Origin: Macrosoma leucophasiata
Lineage: Eukaryota; Arthropoda; Insecta; Lepidoptera; Hedylidae
DNA length: 64,000 nucleotides
Assembly: GCA_036365455.1 (NCBI GenBank)
Contig: JAWQUS010000030.1
Location: 868,001-932,000, forward strand
Direction: 5' to 3'
Each line of letters starts with the position of its first letter. Position 1 is the stretch's first letter. The position numbers were made by a program, and so were the translations under genes. This document shows positions 1 to 10,006 of this stretch, in pieces. The notes beneath the pieces were generated by a model. It had not been told where the DNA came from and did not search any database. It was given only the letters and a program-made list of their open reading frames with translations.

Positions 1-100
1 GACTTTACACCATTATCTCTGATAAACCCCTACCCGGGAATCAAACCCAGGACCCCAGCATAGTAGTAGTGGCCTGCTACCACTAGGCTACCGAGGCAGT
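1..100 (-). repeat. Family A SINE, head fragment
   Basis: Reverse complement of the tRNA-like head of family A (B-box reads gggttcgattcc on the minus strand near 38-52). The rest of the SINE is missing on this strand; a body in the opposite orientation follows directly, so head and body are inverted relative to each other. Confidence 0.85.
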
Positions 101-109
101 TAATTTATG

Positions 110-305
110 TTTGGATTTTACATTTTCTAGAAATTTCCCAGTGCCGTGGCGTCTGATAATGTGCCCAGAGATATCAACAGGCTCGTCCCATGTTACATGG
201 GTGCAAAACGTAACTGACTAATCGGGCGTGTTTGCATGTACGTAAGCTTCAACACATACATTTACCTCTGCCTACTCCTTCGACGATAACAGGCGTGAAG
301 TTACA
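110..305 (+). repeat. Family A SINE, body in plus orientation
   Basis: Diverged body of family A, from the TTTTCTAGAAATTTCCCAG segment to the terminal GGCGTGAAGTTAC. It lacks a head; the only head nearby (1-100) points the other way. Confidence 0.8.
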
Positions 306-534
306 TCCTCACCTTACCACTTGCTTTAAGAACCAAACTAAAGCCGAGAAACTACAGATACTTTATAACTAGTCGGAACCAGATAAAACCGGTTTGCCAA
401 GTTACAGCCGCCATTTTATTTTACGGGCGAGAACTCACATAATTATACTTGGGGATAAGAAGTACATTCTTACACTGAAAAACCACTCGATTTTTGTTCC
501 GTACTATCCGTACTACAAAAATAAAAACGGAACC

Positions 535-878
535 CTTATAAGACTACTGAAGTCCTGCCCGATTTGTCAAATCTTTCCTTCACATAGCTCAATTGGAAGA
601 GCTATTATATCGGTTGCCTAACTAAACTATGCTAGTAGTTGGTAATAGATGGCGCTGCTGCTACCATAAAGCAATGCAATAGATGTGAAGGAAAGATTTG
701 ACAAATCGGGCAGGACTTCAGTAGCTCAATTGGAAGAGCGGCTGGACTAGATTCCCAGTAGGCCGCGAGTTCGAGTCTCGCCTGAAGTCAAATTTTTCTT
801 TCCATTTTTCTTTAAAAATAAAATATATTTCACAAGCATGTGTTAATGCCAAATAATATAAAAAACACTTATAAGACT
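535..878. repeat. Family D SINE, rearranged foldback copy with TSD
   Basis: Insertion 546-867 flanked by an 11-bp duplication cttataagact (535-545, 868-878). The left 40 bp (546-585) is minus-strand D sequence, then a plus-strand scrap of the tRNA A-box (586-602), then plus-strand 5' region, tRNA-like unit (about 712-790) and tail. The segment order implies at least two strand switches. The whole composite sits inside one TSD. Confidence 0.85.
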
Positions 879-969
879 GCGTATACGTCTATCTGGTCTG
901 TCCGTCATGGCATACGTGAAATACTTCAATGCATGTATGTTGGTAAATTAATAGGTATTGTAAATTAAA

Positions 970-1206
970 ATGAATATGCACTCGCCGCTTGTTACGCGGC
1001 CTGACATCCCTGATGGCCATGTAGAGCTCCCACGGTACGGGCGGCATTGCGCAACAACATCGTGTGGTATCGCCGTGTTCCTGGAAGACACCGTGACCAC
1101 CGTGTCTGCTCCGTACTACCATTGGCAACAGCACAAGAGGACACTTACTTCAATCTCCGAACTAAGCGGTCGCCTCCGCTGCTGGATCTCCTACTCGCTC
1201 GTGTAG
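970..1206. other. GC-rich island with coding-like composition, unidentified
   Basis: About 240 bp clearly richer in G+C than its surroundings. The plus strand is open in one frame from 970 to 1206 and a second plus frame is open through most of the same stretch, ending at a TAG about 1225. No domain is recognised. It could be a decayed retrocopy or transposon coding fragment, but no splice sites or tail support a gene. Confidence 0.3.
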
Positions 1207-2466
1207 TAGCCGAGACCAGTTAGTAGGAACTAGGTTAAAATTATAATAGATTTCCATTGTAAGTTTTATTTCAATTAAATTCATGTAATACAAGTTCCTT
1301 TGTATTTTTTAAAAACCCTCTTCGACGGCCGACAACCATAATACGCTCCATAGTTTTTTTTTTTTTTTTTCCCCTATACAGTGTTTTTTTTTTGTAACTA
1401 GCGCATGATTATTAAGGGGAGGCTTCACTCATCAGGATCATAGAACTAAATTTGTTAGTCTTGACGTACCTAAATCACCTTTGACGATTAATGCGTTGGA
1501 TGTATTTAATTAACCCTGTATATTCGTTTAATTTAATTTTTAAATTTACTTATACATTGTAAGTTACGTGCCAGTGAATTTATTGTGTCGCAGGTTCTCA
1601 CGACTGTATCAATAAAGTGTTTTTTCTTTCTTTCTTTCTTTTGTAAATACCCACTAAATTCCGTAACTCTGTACGCTAAATGCAAAACTTACTTATACTT
1701 TTAGATATAATTTAATGTTTCTCTGTAAGTGAATTAGATTCTCTGTAAGAGAAATAAATTCTCTTTAAACTGAAATTAATGCAAATCGATTTTTACGTAA
1801 TGGATAAGGTCCACTTTGTGTATGTAGTTATAAGTAACTTATGTAAGTATTAAAAAAATATACGTATATCATAATTGACTGTTGAAAATCTTAATTCAGA
1901 CATAAATTAGCAAGTATGAAAACCGTGATACACCAATACGCATTTATACGCATTAATTATAACATTTTTTTTTTATTTCGAAAAATTTACCACAGATGTA
2001 CTTTAGAAACGACAAATAAAACGCCCTTCACAAAGAACAAAACAATTCAGGCTTACACCAACGGCCACTACGCAGTTCTCGAAACAATAAACTCGCCATA
2101 AGTGCATTGTGTGCCATGGGAATGATACTCAGATATTAATGAGACGCCTTTCCCCCCATTTAAATATTTTATTTTGCCACGTGCAAGACGCGTACGCCGC
2201 CATAACTTGAAACGTACTGGGATAAAGGCCGAGGCACATAAAATGTTGACTTGATGCGGCATGTCGTGTATTGGTAGTAGCTATAAATGTCGTTTAAGAA
2301 GGACTTAGTTATACATGGAAATTCATTGACTTCGTTGTTCCGTACATTCATGAGTTTCAAGTTATATAGGAAACACAAACACATTAACCATAGACTTCTG
2401 AAAGATTTTCCGATTATTTATTTTATTATTTGACGTTTATAATTTTTCTTTTTAATTTAATAATTG
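1207..2466. other. AT-rich stretch without recognised gene
   Basis: Holds a T-run (1354-1370) and a short TTTC microsatellite (about 1621-1642). No repeat family of this window and no convincing coding frame was seen. Confidence 0.5.
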
Positions 2467-2746
2467 AACTACTACGCTGAGGTCCTGGGTTCGATTCCCG
2501 GGTAAGGGGTTATCAGAGATAATGGTGTAAAGTCCTATATCTCTGGTTCTATTGGGATTTTTCCATTTTCATTGGAAATTTCCCAGTACCTCGAAGTTTG
2601 GTAATGTGCCCGGAGATGTCAACAGGCTCGCCACCTGTTACACGGGTCAAAACGTAACCGGCGAATCGACGGTGTTTGCATATATGCTTGAATGCGTGCA
2701 TTTACCTCTGTCTACCTCTTCGAGTCTTACAGGCGTGAAGTTTCGT
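2467..2746 (+). repeat. Family A SINE, 5'-truncated
   Basis: Begins inside the tRNA-like head just before the B-box (GGTTCGATTCCCGGG) and runs to the GGCGTGAAGTTTCG end. The A-box half of the head is absent. Confidence 0.9.
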
Positions 2747-3009
2747 TAGTAATTTTATGTCCAGTAGTTTTGGCGATAGAGGAGAGATGGTCGTATATCA
2801 TCTATTTACTTAAATAACTATAAAACTATTTATGTATTTTTAACAGTTTTGAGAGCCTTGCAACAAGACTAGTTTCAAAACCATATCAAACAGTACAGTT
2901 TCGAAATCATACTTTTTATGTTTTCCATCTTACAGCCCAAAAGTTGCCCCTAATTTTTGAAATTCACATGATATTCTAAAACATTCATATTTGGGATCAG
3001 ATTGTGTAA

Positions 3010-3313
3010 CATGATATGTTCTTAGGTTTTCGCGAGCTACACTCATTGAAATAAAACTATTTTTACGGATTTATCTCGCGTATATTAAACTAAAATGATT
3101 TTTAAAATCAACCCGACGTTTCGGTCGCTTTTCAGTTTCCGTGGTCCCGGGCAGGCTGAGGTGATATTTGTCTGACAGAAGTTTGAAAAAATTATATGTA
3201 GCTACCTCCATCGATCGACCGATCCTATCAAGCGACCGAAACGTCGGGTTGATTTTAAAAATGATTATAGTTTAATATACGCGAGATAAATCCGTAAAAA
3301 TCGTTTTATTTCA
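3010..3313 (-). mobile_element. Family C foldback element
   Basis: Reads opposite to the copy at 9078: the tail (TTCTTAGGTTTTCGCGAGC) comes first, followed by GAAATAAAAC and a long inverted repeat carrying GACGTTTCGGTCGCTTTTC on one arm and its complement on the other. An imperfect TSD, 12 of 14 bases, is seen at 2996-3009 and 3314-3327. It is followed by a GACA-rich microsatellite at 3358-3374. Confidence 0.75.
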
Positions 3314-3646
3314 ATCAGTTTATGTAAATCAATCTAGTTCTTTCGGAGAACATCGGACAGACAGACAGACAGATGGATGGATCAACAGCAAAACAGACTT
3401 TTTACCATTTTTATAGATAATGGTAGAGAACCCTTCGTGCGCGACTCACACTTTTTTATATTGTTCCAAACATTGGATGCACACTCTCTCTTGAAAAATA
3501 ATAACACAGTCATCAAACATTGAATACTCGTCTGTACGCCGGGTAGCTATTCTAGCAGGTGTGTACGCACCTCAATAACCAGAGTAAGTGACAACAGTAG
3601 TGAACTGAGCCGAAGGATGTATATTTCAAACGTTATGATTTTCTTG

Positions 3647-3958
3647 AACTGCCTCAGTAGCGTAGTGGTAGCAGGCCACTACTATTACGCTGGAGGTCCT
3701 GGGTTCGATTCCCGGGTCGGGGGATGTTAGAGATAACGGTTTAAAATCCTTTATCTCTGCTTCTATTGCGATTTTTCCATTTTCTGGAAGTTTCCCAGTA
3801 TCCCGGAGTTTGGTAATGTGCCCGGAGATGGCAACAGGTTCGCCACCTGTTACATGGGCCAAAACGTAACCGGCGAGTCGTGGGTGTTTGCATGTATGAT
3901 TGAATGCATGCATTTACCTCTGCCTACCCCTTCGGGGATTACAGGCGTGAAGTTACGT
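3647..3958 (+). repeat. Family A SINE, full length
   Basis: Complete copy from GCCTCAGTAGCGTAGTGG (A-box region) through the B-box to GGCGTGAAGTTACGTA. The minus strand keeps a stop-free frame of about 95 codons (3626-3913), a property of the SINE rather than a gene. Confidence 0.93.
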
Positions 3959-4415
3959 ATGATTTTCTTAGACTTCATCAGAGAAAAAGTAGTCTTTGTT
4001 ATTTCTTATGGTAGTTACACACTTTAAAACTTAAGGCGCGAGCCCACCTCGACGCATGCTGTGCACGAACACGCGGCGAATTTCAGCTGCGAGTATTAAT
4101 TTGTTTGACAAACGTGTGTCAATGTTTCCACTGGAGTACATGGAGACCCACCAGTAATGTATAGCGTGGCGTGGCATGGCGTATGGAAGCTACGCACGTT
4201 CTACTGAAATCCAAGGTTAGATAAGCGAGATATACATAGTCGTGGGCCATATTAGTGTACTTCTAGTGGAAACGTAGACCCACGTTGATAGCGTTGAGCT
4301 ATGTAACCGCCTATTCGAGCTAGCCACGCATGTATCAATGACGTCAATTCATGTGTAGCCTCTTCGTGGGTTGCAGTGAACACTATCACACACAATCCCT
4401 ACTTTTCCACTTATC

Positions 4416-4725
4416 CCTACTATAATATTATAAATGCGAAAGTAACTCTGTCTGTTCGTCTATCTGTCTGTCTGTCTGTTACCTTTTCACGTCCAAACGA
4501 CTGCACCGATTTTAATGAAATTTGGTACAGAGATAGAGTTGACGTTTGAGAAAGAATATAGGCTACTTTTTAAACGACATCCACTACACACGCTACAGCG
4601 ACAACAGCTTTTTCATATAAAGCGAAGCTCAATACACGTGCATCTCTCCATGCGCCGTGGTAGGCCCGCGCCTTTAAGGTTCATATCTATCAGGCAACTT
4701 GAGCTGAAAAGATGACATACAGGCT
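4416..4725 (+). mobile_element. RTE-type LINE tail fragment (lepidopteran type)
   Basis: Starts with AATATTATAAATGCGAAAG, a CTGT/GTCT microsatellite, then the AACCGATTTT/GAAATTTGGTA-like segment (diverged) typical of short RTE-type copies in Lepidoptera. The family name is from memory. The short open frame at 4515-4715 is not a gene. Confidence 0.6.
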
Positions 4726-4783
4726 TTTTTTTATGTAGGTAATGAAAGTGGCAAACAAGCATGTAGTTCACATTGAAGTTGCA
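4726..4783 (-). repeat. Family B tail fragment
   Basis: Matches the complement of the family B 3' end (GGCAAACAAGCATG, TTCACATTGA); the rest of the element is missing. Confidence 0.75.
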
Positions 4784-4999
4784 CTTTTATATCGGTAGGG
4801 CTCACACACGCTCAGTTTTGACTACACAGTTAAACCGAACAGCAATACCAACGAGCAAAAAATATCGATTACATTTTCGGTTGCTTGTAGAAATATGGAA
4901 ACCTGCACAGACTATACCATTTAAAAATATCGACAAGTGATTATGGTTCACTGCTAAACCGCTTTAAAGTTAAGCTTAAGATACACGGTTTGCCTGCTT

Positions 5000-5200
5000 C
5001 ACAATGTAAACATTTTCAAACAGTGCCGCCTCAGCTTTATCCGAAGAGCGACGGTCTCATATTCATATGCTCGCTAAGCTGTTCTGCATTTTCGTGGAGA
5101 TACAATATAATCTTGAGAGGAAGCCAGTTTTTGGTCGTCATGGCAATCTCCGAGTTCTAGGCTTCTTTTTTCTAGTTCGATCGTGATGTTATCGTAGTTC
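5000..5200 (+). repeat. Uninterrupted copy of a repeat also at 6326-7165
   Basis: Shares CAGTGCC.CCTCAG, CATTCATATG and GCTAAGCTG segments in order with 6326-6370 plus 6992-7165. This copy has no insertion, so it shows the empty target site of the MITE at 6371. No coding capacity recognised. Confidence 0.75.
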
Positions 5201-5221
5201 TTTAATAATTATTTTCCGTGC

Positions 5222-5370
5222 TTCGGATTATGCCGGAGGCCTGATGGGCGGTTTGAAAATATCCGACAGCGGGTTGGACACTTACCCGTATCTCCACCAA
5301 TCCGTACTGGAGCAGCGTGGTAGAGTATGCTCCAGGGCTTCCCCTAAAAAGGGGAGAGACGTTCGAGAGA
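5222..5370 (+). mobile_element. RTE-type LINE 3' end fragment
   Basis: Carries GGCGGTTTGAAAA, ATCCGACAGCGGG, TATCTCCACCAATCCG and GGAGCAGCGTGGTAGAGTATG in order, the well-known lepidopteran RTE 3' region (from memory). The same family occurs in reverse at 16560-17560 and 34605-34680. Confidence 0.75.
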
Positions 5371-5626
5371 GTTTGTAGTTCTTTAGTGTTGTGAAATTTA
5401 CATAATAAGATACAAATCGACGTGTTACTGCAAACTTTAGATGTCGAAATAAAATTTCAAAGTCTCAATAATGTACTAATAATGCTACTGAGGATAAAGA
5501 ATGTTTGCTATGTATTTCCAAAAATTAACAAATCAGATTAAAACAAAGTGATCTTTTAAATATTCAAGTCCGTTACTGTCTAACTAGGATATTATTATCA
5601 TTTCTACTCGTGGTAGATAGATAATT

Positions 5627-6186
5627 CATCATATCAGCCATAAGACGTCCACTGCTGAACATAGGCCTCCCCCAAGGACCTCCATGCCGACCGATCGGAA
5701 GCGACGTGCATCCAGCGGGTACCTGCAGCCTTGATCAGGTCGTCGGTCCATCTTGCAGGTGGACGTCCTACGCTGCGTTTGCCGATACGTGGTCTCCACT
5801 CGAGAACCTTTCTGCCCCAGCGGCTATCGGTTCTCCGAGCTATGTGCCCTGCCCATTGCCACTTCAGCTTGGAAATCTGCTTGGCTATGTCAGCGACTTT
5901 CGTTCGCCTATGGATCTCCTCATTTCTGATTCGATCCAGTAGGGAAACGCCGAGCATAGCCCTTTCCATTGACCGCTGAGTGACTTGGAGCTTTCGCACG
6001 AGACCCATAGTGAGAGACCACGTCTCGGCACCGTAGGTCATCACCGGTAAAACGCACTGGTTAAAGACTTTCGTCTTCAAGGACTGCGGGATGTTTGACG
6101 AGAAAACGCTCCTTAACTTCCCGAACGCTGCCCAGTCGAGTTGGATTCGGCGAATGACCTCTTTCTCGAAGTTCGACCTGCCTAGT
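5627..6186 (-). mobile_element. 5'-truncated RTE-clade LINE, reverse transcriptase C-terminus
   Basis: The minus strand is open from 6183 to the stop near 5634 with no frameshift. Visible motifs are NQCVLPVMTYGAETW, WQWAGHIARR, RSVGRPPARWTDD and the terminal YVQQWTS, all typical of the C-terminal domain of RTE reverse transcriptases. The catalytic YADD region and the endonuclease are missing by 5' truncation. A 13-bp TSD tagatagataatt flanks it (5614-5626, 6187-6199), so it is one retroposition event. It is relatively little decayed, suggesting a younger insertion than most neighbours. Confidence 0.9.
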
Positions 6187-6370
6187 TAGATAGATAATTA
6201 ATGTGATTTTATAAACTTATACTCTGTGCCAACTGAAATAAGTGTTTTACATCCAGTAAAATCCATATTTTCCATTTATGCGATATGAAAAACACATTAA
6301 TTATGTTGTATATAAAACTCTGCATCACAATGAAAACAAGCATATTTTCTAACAGTGCCTCCTCAGTTTA

Positions 6371-6991
6371 AAGGTCTTCGCACATTACACCGAAACTACA
6401 CCGACTCAACTTCAATTTAACTTACAGTATGGCATTGAAATGTAAGCTTTATGTAATGTTACATACCTAAGAGTGAATTTGTCAACTTGTAAGTTAATGG
6501 TATACGAAGCGTACCTATACGATGCGCGGTCCACGCGTTGTTCAGATATTGACGGTCACCGACACACGTTTGCCCCTCGTTGTCGACGAATTGGGCACAA
6601 GTCGACAATGTGCCAAGTTGTCCACTGGCAGTGGACAACTTGGCGTCAATGGGCAGTGCGTCGTCAACGAGTGGGAAGCGCGTCAACTAGCTCAACCTCA
6701 ACCAGATCTATTAGTCGTTATTTGAATTTCATCTTGTTTGGCAACGAGTTGGCAACGCTTCGCCCGCTAGCCGTAAGCACATTGTCGACTTGTGCCCAAT
6801 TCGTCGACAACGAGGGGACAAACGTGTCGGTAACAGTCAATAGGTGAACAACGCGTTGATCTCGCGTCGTATACGCTTGGTGACCGATGCGTTGATCTCC
6901 AAGTTGACAACTCGTTGATACCGAATCGATAGTTCTAGTTGGAAGAACGTTGTTGGATTGGCGTTGATTCGGTGTAATGTGCGAAGACCTT
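6371..6991. mobile_element. 621-bp palindromic MITE with 24-bp terminal inverted repeats
   Basis: Ends begin AAGGTCTTCGCACATTACAC and are inverted over 24 bp (6371-6394, 6968-6991). A second, longer inverted repeat lies inside (about 6548-6611 against 6778-6841, including CGACGAATTGGGCACAAGTC), and a 14-bp-arm palindrome sits near the middle (about 6611-6641). TA is present at both outer ends. Comparison with the related unoccupied repeat at 5000-5200 is consistent with TA duplication on insertion. No transposase is encoded. The superfamily is not certain; a Tc1/mariner-like TA target is one option. Confidence 0.8.
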
Positions 6992-7168
6992 TATGCGTAC
7001 AGCGTCGGACACACATTCATATGCGCGCTAAGCTGCCTACATTTTTCTAGCGACTTTCACAATTGTACACATTATATTCTTGAAGTAGTTGAGACTGTAA
7101 GTTTTTAGTTGTCGTAGGTTTTCAAAGTTCTGTACTTGTTGTTTTCTAGTTTGGTCGCCATATTATGT

Positions 7169-7233
7169 GCTATGTATGCGTGTATTAGTTAATACCTATG
7201 TGTGCGTAGCTGCGTCTACGCACTTAACTAACT
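7169..7233 (+). repeat. 65-bp direct repeat, left copy
   Basis: Base-for-base identical to 7803-7867. Contains a small hairpin (GTGCGTAG...CTACGCAC) near its end. The two copies bracket an unknown ORF. Confidence 0.9.
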
Positions 7234-7671
7234 AAACGGCATAAAAATCAATTACTGCTTTACAAAGGGACGCGTGACAGTATTAAAGATAACACGAGTA
7301 CGCATACACATAATACGACATGTTTACCAGAAGTTGATCAAGTGGTACACGCGCTACCGCAGCCGCCGCCTCCGTCGTCGGCACTGCCATCACCCTCACC
7401 GGCACCATCTCCGTCGACAGCAACAGCTTCGCCTCTGCCGCCGTGTCATTCACCGCCGCATGAATTTTCACCGACCATACGGACCCGATCACGACCAAGA
7501 CGTTCTCAGGATTTTGACGATTCCTTAGTTTGGGAACACTGTAACGTCGATAGGGGGAGGAGAGGCGAAATATATGAGCCGAACACGTCAAGTGAGAGGG
7601 ATGAAATCATTGCTGCCAGTAAATCTGATGATGAATTCCATGAAGCTGATGATTATGAAAATGACGGATAA
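7228..7671 (+). CDS. Unknown proline-rich then acidic ORF (possible exon or TE fragment)
   Basis: Open for about 148 codons from 7228, ending in TAA at 7669-7671; there is no ATG near the start, so the 5' limit is undefined. The first half is rich in Pro, Ser, Ala and Thr (PQPPPPSSALPSPSPAP), then a basic patch (RTRSRPRRSQD), then an acidic tail (SDDEFHEADDYENDG). Codon use is GC-rich compared with its surroundings. No domain is recognised. Such a layout is seen at N-termini of some transposases and in disordered regulatory proteins, but neither is shown. It lies between two identical 65-bp repeats, suggesting one mobile or recently duplicated unit. Confidence 0.4.
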   Translation, partial: LTKRHKNQLLLYKGTRDSIKDNTSTHTHNTTCLPEVDQVVHALPQPPPPSSALPSPSPAPSPSTATASPLPPCHSPPHEFSPTIRTRSRPRRSQDFDDSLVWEHCNVDRGRRGEIYEPNTSSERDEIIAASKSDDEFHEADDYENDG

Positions 7672-7802
7672 TGAACATGAAACTCAAAGGTACCTACTCG
7701 TGTTACGCCGTCCGTCCCAGTGATTGAGATTAGGTATATTATTGCCATTGTATAACTAGTCGGGGTTTTGGTTGATAATGTCTCTGATAAGAGGGAGGAG
7801 AT

Positions 7803-7867
7803 GCTATGTATGCGTGTATTAGTTAATACCTATGTGTGCGTAGCTGCGTCTACGCACTTAACTAACT
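7803..7867 (+). repeat. 65-bp direct repeat, right copy
   Basis: Identical to 7169-7233 with a 634-bp offset. Perfect identity suggests a recent duplication or terminal repeats of one element. Confidence 0.9.
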
Positions 7868-8001
7868 GCTAATAAATCAGTGCGATTCAAACCAGCGAGC
7901 CTTTTACTTGTATCCAATCCACATATATAATATTATGTTTTAATATTACAAAATTACGAAACAAGAAAAAATGACTGTAAAGAACAAATAAATATAAATT
8001 T

Positions 8002-8640
8002 ACTGGTGGTTGAGCTCTAGTGACGGTACTCGCGGGCGTAGGCACCACCGCATTACCTAATATACTTGTAGAAATTGAACTTGCGGAATTGGGATCCCAT
8101 TATATCCAAATTGATATCCCAAACTAGTAAATCTGTAAAACCACGAGATACGGTTAGTAACTTTTGCGTGAATCCGGACCGTTATGCCAGACGTCTCAGA
8201 AACAGGTGGCGCTAGCATGACATGGCAACGTAGTTTTCAGTAATTTTTGTCTCAGCTATATAAGACCAGGCTGAACATCGACGAATTAGTCAACCCGTGA
8301 CCACGGTAGCTGGAAAGCGACCGAATCGTCGGGTGTATGAAGAAGTTTGGGAGTGTTGTATACGCGAGAAAATCCGCAAGTTTAATTTCTACAATATATG
8401 AAGCTCGCGAAAACCTACGAAAACGTTACCTAATATACTTGCCGCTAAATGGTAGTATTCAGCGCTATCGTGTTCCAGTCAGGTGGTAATTACCGGCACA
8501 GAGGCATAACACCTTAGGTCTCAGGAGTGGTAACGCATCTGCATTTCGACCTTGGTCTTTGTGTGGGTGTCTATAGGCTGCAGTCATCACTTAACATCAA
8601 TGTGAAATGCATGCCACCTTCGTAACATAAAAATAAATAA
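8002..8640 (+). repeat. Family B copy split by a family C insertion
   Basis: The left part 8002-8068 starts at the usual ACTGGTGGT end; the right part 8426-8640 continues to GTAACATAAAAATAAA. The break carries a 16-bp duplication ttacctaatatacttg, so the C element at 8069-8425 entered after B was in place. Confidence 0.9.
8069..8425 (+). mobile_element. Family C element, long form, inserted in family B
   Basis: 357 bp bounded by a 16-bp TSD (8053-8068, 8426-8441). The 5' end TAGAAATTGAACTTGCGGA is inverted near the 3' end (8372-8390), followed by the family tail AGCTCGCGAAAACCTACG. The interior keeps a body segment (CACGAGATACGGTTAGTAA) that is also in the copy at 49028, and the AAGCGACCGAATCGTCGGG motif. 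No protein is encoded. Confidence 0.85.
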
Positions 8641-9077
8641 CAGTTAACAAGTTTTCAAGTAATTGTTACTCCAAAATAAACTAACAGCAATCAACTGACC
8701 ATCTGCCATACATCTCCAGGCGATGTGAAAATTGTTCTCATAAAACGCATCTATTTAAATTTGCATGAACTAAACGTTGAGCAGATAGTTCGGGGCGGTT
8801 GAACAGCTGTTCGAGTTGGGAATTTATTGAATGGACTTACAAAAACCGGACTTTGTTCTAGACGGGTTATAAATATTGAACGTAAAAGTCGGTGGAATTA
8901 ATTGGGGCACCTAATGTTAGATTTTAGATAATAAGAGGTAGAAAAAATGTTTTTCGATTTTAGGGTACTAATGTATTTGCCGTGAAATGGTAGTGTTCAG
9001 CACTATCGTAGACGATTTGCAGCAAATTTTGGTTGCCGTACTTACTCCTTTCTTCCTTCTCTAACTTTAATAGATAT

Positions 9078-9376
9078 TGAAATAAAACTATTTTTACGGA
9101 TTTATCTCGCGTATATTAAACTAAAATGATTTTTAAAATCAACCCGACGTTTCGGTCGCTTTTCAGCTTCCGTGGTCCCGGGCAGACTGAGGTGACATTT
9201 GTCTGACAGAAGTTTGAAAAAATTATATGTACCGGTCCCGGGACCACGGAAGCTGAAAAGCGACCGAAACGTCGGGTTGATTTTAAAAATCATTTTAGTT
9301 TAATATACGCGAGATAAATCCGTAAAAATAGTTTTATTTCAATGAGTGTAGCTCGCGAAAACCTAAGAACATATTA
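9078..9376 (+). mobile_element. Family C element, near-perfect foldback form
   Basis: 299 bp with TSD tttaatagatat (9066-9077, 9377-9388). The arms, from TGAAATAAAACTATTTTTAC to its complement and including GACGTTTCGGTCGCTTTTCA, can pair over about 110 bp; the tail CTCGCGAAAACCTAAGAACA lies outside the arms. TSDs of variable length (12, 16 and 18 bp among copies) argue for target-primed reverse transcription rather than a cut-and-paste transposase. The GACCGAAACGTCGGG motif resembles the region around hammerhead motifs of Penelope-like elements, which is the most likely source. Confidence 0.8.
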
Positions 9377-9489
9377 TTTAATAGATATCTGCTACTATAC
9401 GCTGACTGTGCTGACGGTGATGGGACGGATGCCACATGTATTTGCTTATTTAACAGTTTAAATAAACGTACTGTAAAACGTTCGTGTCA

Positions 9490-9640
9490 TTTCATTCATT
9501 GATGTATCTTCACGCCACGTCGCTAACGGGGTAGGCAGAGAGTGTAGAGCGCCAGATATCCCGGTCATGACATACCTTTCGTGCCTCATCTACCTTCATC
9601 ATTTTCTTCATACATTAACGCCGATTCCTATTAATTTAAT
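9490..9640 (+). repeat. Interspersed repeat shared with 29489-29660
   Basis: Shares TATCTTCACGCC, CTAACGGGGTAG, AGAGAGTGTAGA, CGCCAGATATCCCGGTC and CTCATCTACCTTCATCAT in order with the later copy. Probably LINE-derived; no coding frame seen. Confidence 0.7.
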
Positions 9641-9774
9641 TTATTAATAGGATAGAAATACAGTAATATCATGAAGGTATGTTAATAGGCTTTTGGTCAG
9701 AAAAGATGTGAAAACCTATGGAATCTTTGTCGCGAAACCCCGATCGGTCCACAAATCAGACGCCCAAATGAACA

Positions 9775-9900
9775 TGGATTGGCCACACTCTCAGAAGACC
9801 GCCCGACCTGTCTAGGGATGTACCTAGACAAGTTCTAGAATGGACTCCACAGGGGAAAAGGAAACGTGGTCGTTCCAAATATACTTGAAGATGTTCAGTA
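9775..9900 (+). pseudogene. LINE (RTE-type) C-terminal fragment with stop
   Basis: The plus strand reads WIGHTLRRP then [18 protein letters not shown], followed by a TGA where family members carry Trp. This is the GH-L-R...EW.PQGKR.RGRP...TWRR block of RTE-type reverse transcriptases. Upstream and downstream coding is decayed. Confidence 0.75.
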
Positions 9901-10006
9901 GCGGCCTTCTAGTCTTTGTGTGGGTGTTTGTCACGTTCATAACACAAAGAATACCTACAGCCACTGTTTTTTCTTAACTTAACAATACCTCTTTCAACTT
10001 CTTACA

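Noticed and set aside
9078..9376. Working hammerhead ribozyme in family C
   Set aside because: Only the GAAACGTC part fits; the CTGANGA core and a stem II are not clear, so function is not claimed.
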